A stretch of 64,000 nucleotides of DNA from Pseudobdellovibrionaceae bacterium. Its GTDB lineage: Bacteria > Bdellovibrionota > Bdellovibrionia > Bdellovibrionales > UBA1609. A program made the translations under genes and the position numbers. Shown in pieces: positions 35,114 through 44,935 of the stretch (positions are counted from its first letter, which is position 1; every line of letters begins with the position of its first letter). The notes under the pieces are model-generated. The model made no database searches, was not told where the DNA came from, and saw nothing but the letters and a program-made list of their open reading frames with translations. The stretch spans positions 310,001 through 374,000 of the forward strand of contig CP060220.1 of NCBI GenBank assembly GCA_023898385.1. The letters are read 5' to 3'.

Positions 35114-35815
35114 ATGTTTTGGCGTCGAGTTTTAGCATCCACAGGTTTGGGTTTATATATATGTATGTGCAGCTTGGCTCAGGCCGAGACGGAGTCAAAA
35201 AACCTTTACTCGGTTCCCCAGCTCGTAGCCATCGAGGATCGATCTTACTATTTTGACCATGGAGTCACCCTCAATTTGGGTATGTTGCCGGTCGATGCCT
35301 TTAATAAAGGCGTTATCGCGGGGCTTAGCTACAACTACTACTTTTCAGAGTTTTTGGCCTGGGAAATTCTTAACTTCAACAATAACTTCAATATTGTCAC
35401 AGATTTGAAAAAAGACTTCGACACGTTAAATATCAATATTGAAAACACGGCATTTGGCGGAAAATTAGACTTCCCCGATTTTTATGCCACAACCAGCCTT
35501 ATTTACACACCCGTGTACAATAAAAACTTATTTTTTAACAGCACCGTTGTACATGGTGAGATGAGCTTTTTATTTGGCGGCGGAATGGTGAAGTTCAATG
35601 CCACAGGCACAAAGCCAATGATTTCTGCCGGTGTAATTCTGCGTTATTTCTTAAGCAAGGGCACTTCATTTGCCTTAGATGTGCGTGAGCACATCTTTTT
35701 TGACGAAGCCACAGGCGCCAACGGAATGTTGGCTATCACCGGTGGATTTTCGTTTCAACTGGGCACTCCTAAAGGCGAGACTCCTGTAGCCTCCGAAGAA
35801 GAGGAAGAGGAATAA
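35114..35815 (+). CDS. Outer-membrane beta-barrel protein (Glt-like locus 1)
   Basis: A 233-residue protein with signal peptide (GLGLYICMCSLAQA) and a small barrel: YYFDHGVTLNLGMLPVDAF, VIAGLSYNYYFSEFLAWEI, MLAITGGFSFQLG. The spacing and the LxxxxYYFxEFLAxE strand fit the barrel family TIGR04565 found near AgmX/PglI proteins in myxobacteria and Bdellovibrio. A run of six acidic residues forms the C-terminus, which is unusual for a barrel. The paralogue in the second locus is 57683-58399. Four bases separate it from the TPR gene. Confidence 0.72.
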   Translation: MFWRRVLASTGLGLYICMCSLAQAETESKNLYSVPQLVAIEDRSYYFDHGVTLNLGMLPVDAFNKGVIAGLSYNYYFSEFLAWEILNFNNNFNIVTDLKKDFDTLNINIENTAFGGKLDFPDFYATTSLIYTPVYNKNLFFNSTVVHGEMSFLFGGGMVKFNATGTKPMISAGVILRYFLSKGTSFALDVREHIFFDEATGANGMLAITGGFSFQLGTPKGETPVASEEEEEE

Positions 35816-35819
35816 CTAA

Positions 35820-37322
35820 ATGGCTGTTGCAAAATCGCAAATATTAACAGCAATGATGATTGCGGGAGTGTCTTTTAGTGTATTTGCACAAGATAGCCAA
35901 ATGGTCGGCTCACCGGGTACAGACACCGCAAAACCAACTATTGCCGAAGTTGAAGAAAAGTATTCGTATAATCCCTATGATCGGGATTTCTGGTCTGAGG
36001 TGAAGACAGCCATGGCAGATAATGACTCTGCCCGAGTTGTGCGCCTTGGGGTGGAGCGGTTCACTTCTTTTGCGGGACTAACTTCGGCTGAAGGGGCAGA
36101 AGGGCAAGTGGCTGTAGCGGAAGGTCTCCTGGCTTTGGGGTATCCCTATGCGGCCACTTATCTGTTTAAAGAGCTGGCATTGAAACAAAATGGCAGCCGC
36201 TTTGGTGAGGCCGGACTTGAGGGGTTAAGCCGAATTGTGGCTCATTTTGATCATGATGAGAGTGAAATTTCAGATCTTTTGGTAAGTACAGATTTCGGTC
36301 CACTACATAAAGGCGTTCAGAGTTTTGTCAGTTTTCATCGAGCCATTTACAATCTGCAATTTGGGCTCAATAAATGGTCTGAAAAAGAATGGGTTCAGGT
36401 ACCTGATGATAGTTTTTGGGGATTAAAAAAGAAGTATTTTCTGGCGCTGTCTGAAATCGAAAAAGGCCAGGTAGATCAGGCCATTGCTCGATTGGAAGGG
36501 CTTTTAAAAGTGAAAGAATTCGATGGTCCGCTGAAAGCACAAGTGGCTCTGCAGTTATCGCGCCTTTACTTTGAAAAAGGCCAACTGAAAGAAGCCTTGG
36601 CCATAACAGAGAATCAAAATTATTCGCAAAGGGAAGTCGGACGCCTTAAGCTTGAAACCGCTTGGGTTAAATATTACCTGAAATCCTACAGTGAAGCTTT
36701 AGGGATTCTAGAAGGATTAAAATCACCGTATTATTCGCCTTCATGGCACCCAGAAGCGTTTATTCTCGAAATGCTTATTTACAAAGATCTTTGCTATTTC
36801 GATAAGGTTAGCGAGATATCTTCACAGTTTAAAAAGCGATTTAACCCCTCACTAATGCAGATTCGAAGGCGTCTTCCTTTGGGGGAAGACCCTTTGTTGG
36901 TAAATATGGTTCTTGTTAAAAGAAAATATCAAGCGCTAGCCAACTTTCTAAACTCTATCGAAAAGGAGAGAGAAAGCATTTTTGGCTACAGTTGGATGGA
37001 TAGTGAAATGTTATCCGTCTTAAAGGATGAATATGACCGCAAGGTTCAAGATTTGCGGACCCGCCTGGACCGGGCTATGGTTACGGAAGCCGCCAAGCAG
37101 GCTGAGTTATTATTGGATTTTGAAGAGCAAGTGAAGTTTTTAGAGTACTTCTCAAACCTTGAGGCGCTCCGAGTGACTAATGACAAGGGGCCAGATTTTG
37201 CCAGTGATAAAATTTCTAAATTTAATTTTAATCAGGTAGTTTGGCCTGTGCAGGGTGAGTACTGGTTGGATGAATTGGGGCAATATAAAGTACTTGTTTC
37301 AAGTCAGTGTGGGCAAAGGTAA
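35820..37322 (+). CDS. Exported TPR-like protein, about 500 residues (Glt-like locus 1)
   Basis: A 500-residue periplasmic protein: signal AMMIAGVSFSVFAQ, then helical repeats (for example AQVALQLSRLYFEKGQLKEA, about 240-260, a TPR unit). C-terminus has WPVQGEYWLDELGQYKVLV. The second locus has a 499-residue paralogue (56187-57686) sharing the LExAW block, the P-rich E-FL segment, the C-Y-F/A block and the terminal W.DEL..Y.V motif. Size and plan resemble the periplasmic gliding proteins GltE/AglT of Myxococcus, but orthology is not shown. Start ATG four bases after the barrel gene. Confidence 0.7.
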   Translation: MAVAKSQILTAMMIAGVSFSVFAQDSQMVGSPGTDTAKPTIAEVEEKYSYNPYDRDFWSEVKTAMADNDSARVVRLGVERFTSFAGLTSAEGAEGQVAVAEGLLALGYPYAATYLFKELALKQNGSRFGEAGLEGLSRIVAHFDHDESEISDLLVSTDFGPLHKGVQSFVSFHRAIYNLQFGLNKWSEKEWVQVPDDSFWGLKKKYFLALSEIEKGQVDQAIARLEGLLKVKEFDGPLKAQVALQLSRLYFEKGQLKEALAITENQNYSQREVGRLKLETAWVKYYLKSYSEALGILEGLKSPYYSPSWHPEAFILEMLIYKDLCYFDKVSEISSQFKKRFNPSLMQIRRRLPLGEDPLLVNMVLVKRKYQALANFLNSIEKERESIFGYSWMDSEMLSVLKDEYDRKVQDLRTRLDRAMVTEAAKQAELLLDFEEQVKFLEYFSNLEALRVTNDKGPDFASDKISKFNFNQVVWPVQGEYWLDELGQYKVLVSSQCGQR

Positions 37323-37328
37323 GGTGCA

Positions 37329-40300
37329 GTGCTAGATCGAATGAAGTTTTTTGCATTTATCCCCTGTTTACTGTTGTTGGTCTCAAAGGCCTGGGCCCAG
37401 GAGCTGAGTTTGGCCGAGATGCGTGAGGGGCTTGAAAAGATCGAGCTAAAAATAGACGAAACACGCGGGCAGATGGACACAGTAAGGGATGCGAAGTTTT
37501 TGCCAGAGTTATACTTTATGTTGGCCGACCTGTATTCGAAGCAGAGTCGATTTCAATATACAATCAAGGTGCGTGAAAACAAAGGGACGCCCGTAGAAGA
37601 GCTTGATTTTACAGCCGAGCTTCGGCCTAAGTATCAGGCCATTCAGGTTTACGACACGATCGTCGAGAAGTTCCCAAATATTGAATTTGTAGATCGAGCC
37701 GTTTTTTACAAGGCCCACGAACTTCGGGAGCTCGGGCAAGCCGAAGAAATGATTCGCACTTATCAGCAGTTAACTCGGGATTACCCAAAAAGTAAGTATT
37801 GGGAAGAGGCCCAACTCATTGTTGGAAACTTTCAATTTGATAACGAAAAAAACGTAGAAAAAGCCTTAAAAACATATCGGACGATCGTAGTTCGGAAACG
37901 CAACCCCCTCACAGCAAAAGCGTATGAGCGAATGGGGTGGTGTTATATCAATTTAAGAAAATTCGATAGTGCTCTTTATGCGTTTGAAAAGGTTTTTAAG
38001 ACCTATCTGGATGGCTCAGAGGGTTCTATTTCTACAGATGAGATCCGGCAAAGCGATGTGAGAAAAGATGCATTGTTAGCTATGGTTTGGCCCTACAGTG
38101 AAGTGCCGCCTAGGAAGCTAAAAAAGCAAAAATCAGGTCGTCATCAAGTGATATCATATTTCAAGGTTCTGGCCCCTGATGTGATCACCTATCGCAAGGG
38201 CCTACACAAGTTGGGTGGTCGTTTGACCATTAAAAAGCGACTCATTGATGCGACCCAAGTTTATTTTGAACTGCTTCGTCTGACGACCAAATTAGAAGAT
38301 CGTATTGACGTGATCGAGCGGCTTTACGTATCTATGAAAAACACCCTTAAACCTTGGCCGGTGCGAGGTTTTGTGGATGAGATCATATCCACTTCAGAGA
38401 GAGTGAAATATGCAGGCGACCTTAAGGACAATGAACGAAAAAAGTATTTGCACGACTTTGAGATCTACGCTCGCGATGTGGCAACTAGGGCCCATAAGCA
38501 GGCGAAGCAGACAGGCAAGCCAGTGGATCTTGAGTGGGCCGCGCGTGATTATGAAACTTATTTGAGTTTTTATGGTGACAGTAAACATGCCGACAAAATT
38601 CGTCTTAATTTAGCTGAAGCCTATTATCATTTGAAAATGGGCACCGAAGCGGGCCGTTACTATGAAGAGTTGGCAAAAGTTGTGAGAAGCAAAAAAGGCC
38701 TTAAGGACATGCAAGAGTCGGCCGTTGAGTCGTACATTTTGGCGCTGAAGCGCACGAATAAATTGACGCTATTACAACGAACTCAAGCCCGTTACGGATT
38801 GAGGTCTATGGGCCGGGCCTATATAAAAAGTTTTCCTAAGAGCAAAATTGTACCAGAAGTATGGTTTAACGTGGCCCAATCTTACTACGACGAACGTCGT
38901 TTTAAATTGGCCATAAAGTACTTAACGGGTTACATCGATAACTTCCCTAAAGGCAATAAGGTTTCGTTGGCGGCCAATCTTGTGCTAGATGTGTACAACC
39001 AACAAGAAGATTACGACGGACTAATAAAGGCTGGAAAACAAATTTTAGCCAACAAGTCTATTGCTGATCAAAGTCTAAAATCCGGCGTGGCTCAAATCGT
39101 ACAGCAAGCAGAGCTTAAGAAAATTCAAGTCAGCACAGGTGGAATGAAGTCAGACGATTATTCAAAAAATCTATTAAAATTAGCTAGCAAATATAAAGAT
39201 TCAAAATTGGGAGCCCAAGCCCTTCATGAGGCCTTTTTATCTTTAAAGTCCAAAAGAGACCCGGATATGTTTAATGTGGGTGAGAGTCTAGTGGTCAAAT
39301 ACGCTAACACCAAATTTGGCAAGCCAACACTAACAGACATGGGCCAGGTGGCGCTAGCCACGGCCGACTTTAAACGAGCTGTGGTGTATTTTGAAATTTA
39401 TGCTGATCGCTACAAAAGCGACAGTGCCGCCAATGCATTGCTAAAGAATGCGGCCGAGATGCGTGAATTTATGGGCGACTATAAACTGGCTGCAAGAAAT
39501 TATCGACGCCTGGGTGATTGGGCCTCTGTGGCTCGAATGGACTTTCTCAGTGCAGACTGGAGTTCGCTATCTAGGACCGCAGAAAATGCGCCGGGAGTTT
39601 ACGGTCCCTATTACCAGGGTGTGGCGCAGTTGAAACTGCGTGGGCCAGATGCTGCAGCTGACCGCTTTCGCCAAGCCAGTGGGTTTAGTGGTGGCTCCTA
39701 TGAAGAGCAAGAAATGGTGGCCCACAGTCTTTATTTATTGGCCGCATCGGATCTCAATGATTACCGGAGAGCCGGTAGCGGGCGGGGAGACGTGACAGCC
39801 GCCGTCACTCAAAAAGTGCAACTGCTTAACAAGATGACGGAAAGTCTCAATAGAGTCATAGCCACAGGAAATGGCAAATGGATCATTTCCGCGATGTACA
39901 CCCAAGGCCAGATCAACCGAGAATTTGCAAGTTTCTTAAGTAAAGCTCCGCTACCGCCTGGGCTGTCTGGCAGTCAAAAAGCCATGTATAAAAATGAGAT
40001 TGCCAAGCAGGCCACTCAATATGCGGCATCGGCAAAGCAGTTCTTTAAGCAATGCAATCAAAGTGCTGAAAAGTATGAAATATTTAGCCCATTCACGGTG
40101 GGTTGCCTGAGTGGCGGCAAAAAAAATGTGGATGAGTTTCAGGTGGGGGCCGGTGGCTGGACGGGCTCTACCGCCGCACCAAAAAATGCCCTGGCCATTC
40201 AAAAACAACTGTACGACAGCCCTCGCAATGTGGGTTTATTAAAAAAATTATCCAGTGTTTATATGGCCAGTAGAAACTTTGGACTCGCTCAAGTTGTACT

Positions 40301-40571
40301 AAATCGTGCCCTAGAGATTGAGCCCAATGATGCGTCGTTAATGTCTGAAATGGGTTTGGCCTTTATGTTTATGGATCGTCCCGATGATGCCAAAGTGTGG
40401 TTTAAAAAAGCCATAAAGAGAAACAAGAATGACGTGGTTGCCCTTTGGGGTATGGCCGGCTTGTTTCATGAGTACCGTATGCCTAAGAAAAAGAAACAAT
40501 ACCTTGATCGGGCCAAACGGGCCGGGCGGCCCACGGGTGTTCTACCAAAGGCCATCAAGTCACTGGGATAG
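37329..40571 (+). CDS. Large exported TPR protein, GltD/AgmU-like (Glt-like locus 1)
   Basis: A 1080-residue protein from a GTG six bases after the previous stop (an ATG 12 bases further is possible); signal MKFFAFIPCLLLLVSKAWAQ. Almost all of it is TPR: clear units include KYWEEAQLIVGNFQFDNEKN, AYERMGWCYINLRKFDSALY, RLNLAEAYYHLKMGTEAGRY, EVWFNVAQSYYDERRFKLAI, and a C-terminal pair ending LNRALEIEPNDASLMSEMG. TPR arrays scaffold protein complexes. A segment P.PPGLS...KAMYKNEIAKQA matches the paralogue in locus 2 (61177-64000), P.PRGLSDDENAKYKGLLAQ. Likely the periplasmic scaffold, comparable to AgmU/GltD. Confidence 0.75.
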   Translation: MLDRMKFFAFIPCLLLLVSKAWAQELSLAEMREGLEKIELKIDETRGQMDTVRDAKFLPELYFMLADLYSKQSRFQYTIKVRENKGTPVEELDFTAELRPKYQAIQVYDTIVEKFPNIEFVDRAVFYKAHELRELGQAEEMIRTYQQLTRDYPKSKYWEEAQLIVGNFQFDNEKNVEKALKTYRTIVVRKRNPLTAKAYERMGWCYINLRKFDSALYAFEKVFKTYLDGSEGSISTDEIRQSDVRKDALLAMVWPYSEVPPRKLKKQKSGRHQVISYFKVLAPDVITYRKGLHKLGGRLTIKKRLIDATQVYFELLRLTTKLEDRIDVIERLYVSMKNTLKPWPVRGFVDEIISTSERVKYAGDLKDNERKKYLHDFEIYARDVATRAHKQAKQTGKPVDLEWAARDYETYLSFYGDSKHADKIRLNLAEAYYHLKMGTEAGRYYEELAKVVRSKKGLKDMQESAVESYILALKRTNKLTLLQRTQARYGLRSMGRAYIKSFPKSKIVPEVWFNVAQSYYDERRFKLAIKYLTGYIDNFPKGNKVSLAANLVLDVYNQQEDYDGLIKAGKQILANKSIADQSLKSGVAQIVQQAELKKIQVSTGGMKSDDYSKNLLKLASKYKDSKLGAQALHEAFLSLKSKRDPDMFNVGESLVVKYANTKFGKPTLTDMGQVALATADFKRAVVYFEIYADRYKSDSAANALLKNAAEMREFMGDYKLAARNYRRLGDWASVARMDFLSADWSSLSRTAENAPGVYGPYYQGVAQLKLRGPDAAADRFRQASGFSGGSYEEQEMVAHSLYLLAASDLNDYRRAGSGRGDVTAAVTQKVQLLNKMTESLNRVIATGNGKWIISAMYTQGQINREFASFLSKAPLPPGLSGSQKAMYKNEIAKQATQYAASAKQFFKQCNQSAEKYEIFSPFTVGCLSGGKKNVDEFQVGAGGWTGSTAAPKNALAIQKQLYDSPRNVGLLKKLSSVYMASRNFGLAQVVLNRALEIEPNDASLMSEMGLAFMFMDRPDDAKVWFKKAIKRNKNDVVALWGMAGLFHEYRMPKKKKQYLDRAKRAGRPTGVLPKAIKSLG

Positions 40572-40691
40572 TTGGGGCTACCCTAACCCCTTGGTCCAGT
40601 TTCGCTTCAGAGTTTAAGAATCCTATCCTCTGCTCCGATCAATATATGAATTTAATTTCATAAATGAGCCATGTTCGATCAAGGTAGGATT

Positions 40692-42668
40692 ATGGGAAAA
40701 GTCAAACTAACAGTGAGATTACAAGATGCAAGTGGAGAGATATTTTGCAAAGAATTCTCAAAGCTTCCCATATTAATTGGCCGAGACGCCACCTGCCACG
40801 TTCAGTTGCCAGACAGCGATGAGTTTCAATTGATTCATGCCATGATCAAAGAGCAAGATGGCCTACTAGTGGTTGCAGACAACAGTGGCGAGGGATTTCT
40901 CTATATGGGAGATTCAAAACCCTTTTTGCCCATTCACGAGAAATTAGTTTTTAGCTTAGGTTCAGTTCGCATTATCATTGAAGACAGTTTTGGTGAAAGG
41001 GCCGCAGTCGACACTTTTTTCGGTTCTAAAGTGTCAGATTTAGAAAAAACAAAGGCGTTTATTCCAGAAGAGTTTTTCACCAATCTCAAAGAAGGGGTAG
41101 TACCCACAGTTCAGACTGTGCAAAACTCCAGTGGTGGCACAGAGTCTTTGTCGGCGTCGGCCAATTCAGGTGGTGACTACGGCTTTCGGCCAATGGATGT
41201 AATCACTAATGTGAGACACTACATTACTAAATCTTTTGGTATTGAAAAACTGCGTCCAAAAAAGAAAATGCCCCGCCGATCTAAATACGATTTACTGGTG
41301 TCTGTGGTGTGGCGCGGAGTTCTGTACGACTCGAAGGTTTACCGCCGGGGTGAAGAGGTTGATTTACGAGACCGAAATTCCTACAAAAGTGTGTATTTGC
41401 CAAATCTCAAAGATGAAGCGCTCCACGTCAACTATGTGGAAAAAAATGCCGAAATTGAAGTTCCTACGATTTTTCCAGGTGAACTGAAAAGAGGCGAAGA
41501 GGTTTTTAGCGTAAAAGATGTGGCCACGATGGCGACAGGTGAAACGGGCCACACCGTCCATGTGGTAAAGCTCATATTGGGAGACATGTTTACCATCTAT
41601 CTCGGTGATGACATGTATTTGTGCTTTAACTATGTGCCAAGGTATCGAGAATTTCGCTTGAAATTTGTGCCCGGTGAAGAGTTAAACTTTAATGAAACGG
41701 CCACATGGTCAGTGGCCCTGCACACACTCTTTATTCTGATGATTGCTATTTTTGCTCCAAAAATCGATGCACCTCAAGTGGAAGGGGTGCCTCAGAGGTA
41801 TGCAAAGCTTTTGGTGCCGCCAAAACCCAAAGAGATTGAAAAGAAAAAGCCGCCTGAGAAAAAAGTGGTGAAAAAAATTGAAAAAAAGAAGCCCATTGTT
41901 AAGGCTGAACCCATCCGTAAACCAAAGAAGGTCGTGGTTCAGAAGAGCCAAAAAATCAAGCAGATGAACAAGTTTCCGTTGAAGCTCGAGTCGAAACGAG
42001 TGACCAAAACGCCAGCCACTGTAGTAGGAAAGGCCCCAGAAAAAATCACTGAGGTCAAAAACGTAGGGGCCCTCGGGGTATTGGGAACTCTCGGAAAAAC
42101 ACCTACGCAGACAACAACGCCCGTGGTGATTAACCCGAGCCCGAACGCTGGTGGTTTGCCTAACCCAAGCTCAAAGGGAGTGATGGGGCTACTTAAGTCA
42201 AAAGGTGGTAAATTAGCTGCCGGCGGTACGGGCCAGGCCGTTAAAACTAAAGGTCTCGGTTTTGGGACAGGGACCGGCTACGGTGTGCAGGGTAAGCGAG
42301 GTGTTGCCGGCAGTCGGCAGGTGGCGGGCCAGGTGATCGGGTCTCCTAAACTTATGGAGCTTAAGCGCACAGAGGGTTTGACTCGAAAACAAGTGATGGA
42401 CGTTGTGAATAAGTATGTGGGTGAAATTCAGCAATGTTATGAGCAAGCGCTTCTTAGTGATCCCGGGCTTCGGGGTCGGGTGGAGTATGAATGGCTGATC
42501 ACGCCCGGTGGACAAGTTAAAACCATCAAGGTTGTGAGCTCAGAAATGCGCGGCGGAGGCTCTTTGAACTCCTGTGTGTTTAAGGTGTTTAAGGGCATGA
42601 AGTTTCCAAAAGCCAGAAATGGCCAAGAGACGGTTCCCCGCATTGGATTCCCATTTGGAAGGCTCTAA
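40692..42668 (+). CDS. FHA domain-TM-AgmX/PglI C-terminal domain protein, GltG-like
   Basis: A 658-residue inner-membrane protein. The ATG at 40692 has AAGGTAGG upstream; 40671 is an in-frame alternative. FHA domain at residues about 1-95 (LIGRDATCHVQLPDS then IHAMI), one membrane segment (about 340-357, SVALHTLFILMIAIFA), a Pro/Lys-rich periplasmic linker (KPKEIEKKKPPEKKVVKKIE), a Gly-rich region, and a C-terminal TonB-like AgmX/PglI domain (about 560-655; TRKQVMDVVNKYVGEIQQCY). This FHA plus TonB-like plan is that of GltG (PglI), which links the AglRQS motor to the periplasm. Followed after 92 bases by the motor genes. Confidence 0.8.
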   Translation: MGKVKLTVRLQDASGEIFCKEFSKLPILIGRDATCHVQLPDSDEFQLIHAMIKEQDGLLVVADNSGEGFLYMGDSKPFLPIHEKLVFSLGSVRIIIEDSFGERAAVDTFFGSKVSDLEKTKAFIPEEFFTNLKEGVVPTVQTVQNSSGGTESLSASANSGGDYGFRPMDVITNVRHYITKSFGIEKLRPKKKMPRRSKYDLLVSVVWRGVLYDSKVYRRGEEVDLRDRNSYKSVYLPNLKDEALHVNYVEKNAEIEVPTIFPGELKRGEEVFSVKDVATMATGETGHTVHVVKLILGDMFTIYLGDDMYLCFNYVPRYREFRLKFVPGEELNFNETATWSVALHTLFILMIAIFAPKIDAPQVEGVPQRYAKLLVPPKPKEIEKKKPPEKKVVKKIEKKKPIVKAEPIRKPKKVVVQKSQKIKQMNKFPLKLESKRVTKTPATVVGKAPEKITEVKNVGALGVLGTLGKTPTQTTTPVVINPSPNAGGLPNPSSKGVMGLLKSKGGKLAAGGTGQAVKTKGLGFGTGTGYGVQGKRGVAGSRQVAGQVIGSPKLMELKRTEGLTRKQVMDVVNKYVGEIQQCYEQALLSDPGLRGRVEYEWLITPGGQVKTIKVVSSEMRGGGSLNSCVFKVFKGMKFPKARNGQETVPRIGFPFGRL

Positions 42669-42760
42669 TCGACCTAGACTTTGGTGGGGTTACTCAAAGT
42701 CGAGCTAGTCTAGAAAAAACAAAGTCAGTAACATGATGGAAGACCTTAAAGGAGACCGTC

Positions 42761-43408
42761 ATGTTACAAGATCTAGCGGAAAAGTTTCAGGCCGGTGGGC
42801 CATTTATGTGGCCGATTTTATTATGTTCAGGTTTGGGATTGGCAATTATGATAGAACGATGGTTGGTGTTGAGAGCCGCAACCAACGTGAGCAAAGAAGA
42901 GCTGCTAGATCGACTGAATAGTTACATTCTAAAAGGTGACTTGGTTAAAGCTGTTCGAACCGTATCAAAAACATCAACTCCTTTAACAAATATCGTACAT
43001 TCGGGCCTAGTGACGGTGGCTAACGGTGGAACGTCAGAAGACGTTCAAACCTCAATGGATGCCGTAGCGCTTAGAGAAATACCGCGCCTAGAAAAGCGGA
43101 TTGGGCTTCTGGCCACGCTCTCAAACATTGCCACGCTGCTGGGGCTACTCGGTACAGTAACAGGTCTTATTGGTGCCTTCGCGGCGGTTGCAAAAGTAGC
43201 AGCTGACAAAAAAGCCGAAATGTTATCAAGTGCCATTGCCGAAGCGATGAACACCACAGCATTTGGTCTTATTGTGGCCATTCCGCTGCTTGCGGCATTT
43301 GGGTATTTGAACTCGAAGTCGCAAGAAGTCACAGACGATATTCATGAGACAAGTGTTTCAACATTAAATTTTATAATGGTCCACAAAGACAAGTTTAAAA
43401 GCTCATAA
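42761..43408 (+). CDS. TolQ/ExbB/MotA-family proton-channel protein, AglR-like
   Basis: A 215-residue membrane protein with three membrane segments (about 12-32, 110-135, 150-180). The core LSNIATLLGLLGTVTGLIGAF and the later FGLIVAIPLLAAFGYL are the TolQ/ExbB signature helices. In Myxococcus, AglR is the TolQ-like member of the gliding motor. AAAGGAGA ribosome site, then ATG. Next gene starts two bases after the stop. Confidence 0.87.
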   Translation: MLQDLAEKFQAGGPFMWPILLCSGLGLAIMIERWLVLRAATNVSKEELLDRLNSYILKGDLVKAVRTVSKTSTPLTNIVHSGLVTVANGGTSEDVQTSMDAVALREIPRLEKRIGLLATLSNIATLLGLLGTVTGLIGAFAAVAKVAADKKAEMLSSAIAEAMNTTAFGLIVAIPLLAAFGYLNSKSQEVTDDIHETSVSTLNFIMVHKDKFKSS

Positions 43409-43410
43409 CA

Positions 43411-43836
43411 ATGGCTAAACAGGTAAACGAAGAACTCAACTTAACACCCTTTATTGGGCTATTTGCCATGCTGGTGGTTTTGCTGCTGGTCACGGCAGTG
43501 TGGAACCGCGTTTATGTTTTTCAAACTAACACATCGGCATCGACAGCTTCGGATTCGTCGACTCCTCCCAAAAAAGAAGTCACATTGAGTGTGACCATAA
43601 TGGGTGACCGCTTGGAGATGAGTGAAGATGAAAAGGGTACGACCATTATGCATCAAAACGACGAAGTCAATAAAGAGCGGTTTATTGCAACGTTAGGGGA
43701 GTGGCGGCAGCGGTATCCAGAGAAAAAAGATGTGGTTTTAAATACAGATAACCGAGTGCCTTATTATCAGTTGATTGAAGTGTTTGATGTACTAATAGGT
43801 CATGATTGGCCCGATGTGGGAGTGAGTACGCAATAA
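43411..43836 (+). CDS. ExbD/TolR-family protein, AglQ/AglS-like (first copy)
   Basis: A 141-residue protein with a cytoplasmic N-terminus (MAKQVNEELNLTPFIGLF), one membrane helix (LFAMLVVLLLVTAVW), and a periplasmic domain ending HDWPDVGVSTQ. The TolR-type N-terminal LNLTPFI segment lacks the usual membrane Asp of the LTPLIDVVF motif (here LTPFIGLFAM, Gly at that place), so proton coupling by this copy is doubtful. Its stop overlaps the start of the second TolR gene by one base. Confidence 0.8.
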   Translation: MAKQVNEELNLTPFIGLFAMLVVLLLVTAVWNRVYVFQTNTSASTASDSSTPPKKEVTLSVTIMGDRLEMSEDEKGTTIMHQNDEVNKERFIATLGEWRQRYPEKKDVVLNTDNRVPYYQLIEVFDVLIGHDWPDVGVSTQ

Positions 43837-44402
43837 TGTCTAGAGCTAAGGGGAGCGCACGGCGCCTGCTTGTTGAACCAGGTTATCATATTAGATCTAA
43901 ATATGATTTGCCCCATTTGCGAGCGCGAAAAACCGACAGTGCCGGTAAAGATTCCAACGTGGTGCTACCACTGACCTCAATGATCGACATGTTTTCAATG
44001 CTGGTGATTTTCTTGCTATTGAATTTCTCCTCGACGGGAGAAGCTTATTTTATCGCCAAAGATGTGAAGCTGCCCGAAGCCTCAAACCCCATCCCCATGG
44101 AAAGCTTGCCCCTCATCTCGATCACAAAAGACTCAGTTATTTTCGATGCCCAAAAGGTAGGGGACAACCCACTGCATGTGGAAGAAACAGATCAAGAGTT
44201 GCCGCAGTTGCGAGCCGCACTTCAAAGAATTCAAGACTTTCACAATCGCCTAGAGCCGGGTAAACCCTTCAAGGCCGGTGTGAATATCCAGGCCGACAGG
44301 TCCACGCCAGTAATTTATATTAAGCGGGTTATGAACGCCCTTATTAGCGAAGGTTGGACGGTGATTAACTTCGTCGTCAGAAAACCCGAGGGGACAGAAT
44401 AG
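43836..44402 (+). CDS. ExbD/TolR-family protein, AglQ/AglS-like (second copy)
   Basis: A 188-residue protein; the ATG at 43836 overlaps the preceding TAA by one base, which settles the start (a longer frame begins inside the previous gene). Long basic N-terminus, then VVLPLTSMIDMFSMLVIFLL with the conserved membrane Asp (SMIDMF) and a periplasmic domain ending WTVINFVVRKPEG. This copy therefore keeps the proton-carrying residue that the first copy lacks, so the two are probably different subunits of one TolQ-TolR-TolR motor, as AglQ and AglS are. Confidence 0.82.
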   Translation: MSRAKGSARRLLVEPGYHIRSKYDLPHLRARKTDSAGKDSNVVLPLTSMIDMFSMLVIFLLLNFSSTGEAYFIAKDVKLPEASNPIPMESLPLISITKDSVIFDAQKVGDNPLHVEETDQELPQLRAALQRIQDFHNRLEPGKPFKAGVNIQADRSTPVIYIKRVMNALISEGWTVINFVVRKPEGTE

Positions 44403-44415
44403 GCCTTTGCCTATT
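44398..44415. terminator. Compact hairpin containing both convergent stop codons
   Basis: AATAGGC (44398-44404), loop CTTT, GCCTATT (44409-44415), a seven-base perfect stem. The TAG stop of the motor gene is in the left arm and the TAG stop of the reverse-strand gene in the right arm. No T-tract follows; a weak bidirectional terminator is possible. Confidence 0.45.
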
Positions 44416-44689
44416 GATACTTGTAGCGCACCTTCATTTGAGCGCGTGGTAGATCTTCAACGGCTTCTTGTCGGTAATTGGTACGAAATCGCACATAGTT
44501 TTTAAGTTGATAGTCTTCGCGCCCCACAATTCGAAGCTGCCCATCATTATGAAGTTCACCCTTGATTTGCACATCATCCAAATCAATTTTATTGCGAGCT
44601 TGCGCAGAGTCTAAGTCCAGAAGCTGAACAGTGGCCAAAGTGGCCGCGAAAGTAAAAGTAAGACCTAAGAGCCTTAAAATTGTAGTCAT
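44411..44689 (-). CDS. Small exported protein, unknown
   Basis: A 92-residue protein with signal peptide (GLTFTFAATLATVQLL, cleavage near AQARN) and a short mature part of about 55 residues with alternating charged/hydrophobic residues (DVQIKGELHNDGQLRIVGRE). No family recognised. It faces the Glt-like locus 1 and shares a hairpin with its last gene. The next 280 bases upstream (44690-44971) hold only the lipoprotein promoter and no gene I could support. Confidence 0.5.
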   Translation of the reverse strand: MTTILRLLGLTFTFAATLATVQLLDLDSAQARNKIDLDDVQIKGELHNDGQLRIVGREDYQLKNYVRFRTNYRQEAVEDLPRAQMKVRYKYQ

Positions 44690-44935
44690 GATTTCCCCCT
44701 CATCAGATACATCCTAAAGCTAAAGAAATGCAATTCCAGTGCCCACAAGCCACCGCCAGAAAGCCGTACGCGGCCCAGTGCTGTCTAATCTTTGGGTGGC
44801 AGCTCTCAACTCTGACAGAAGAGGGGCCAGGCAGAGGGTGCCATGTTCTAAACCAGCGACCTTCGATATAGCCGTCGCCCTTACACAAGTCTCATTTTGA
44901 AACAAATCTGATGCAAACGGATTTAAGTTTTGGGG

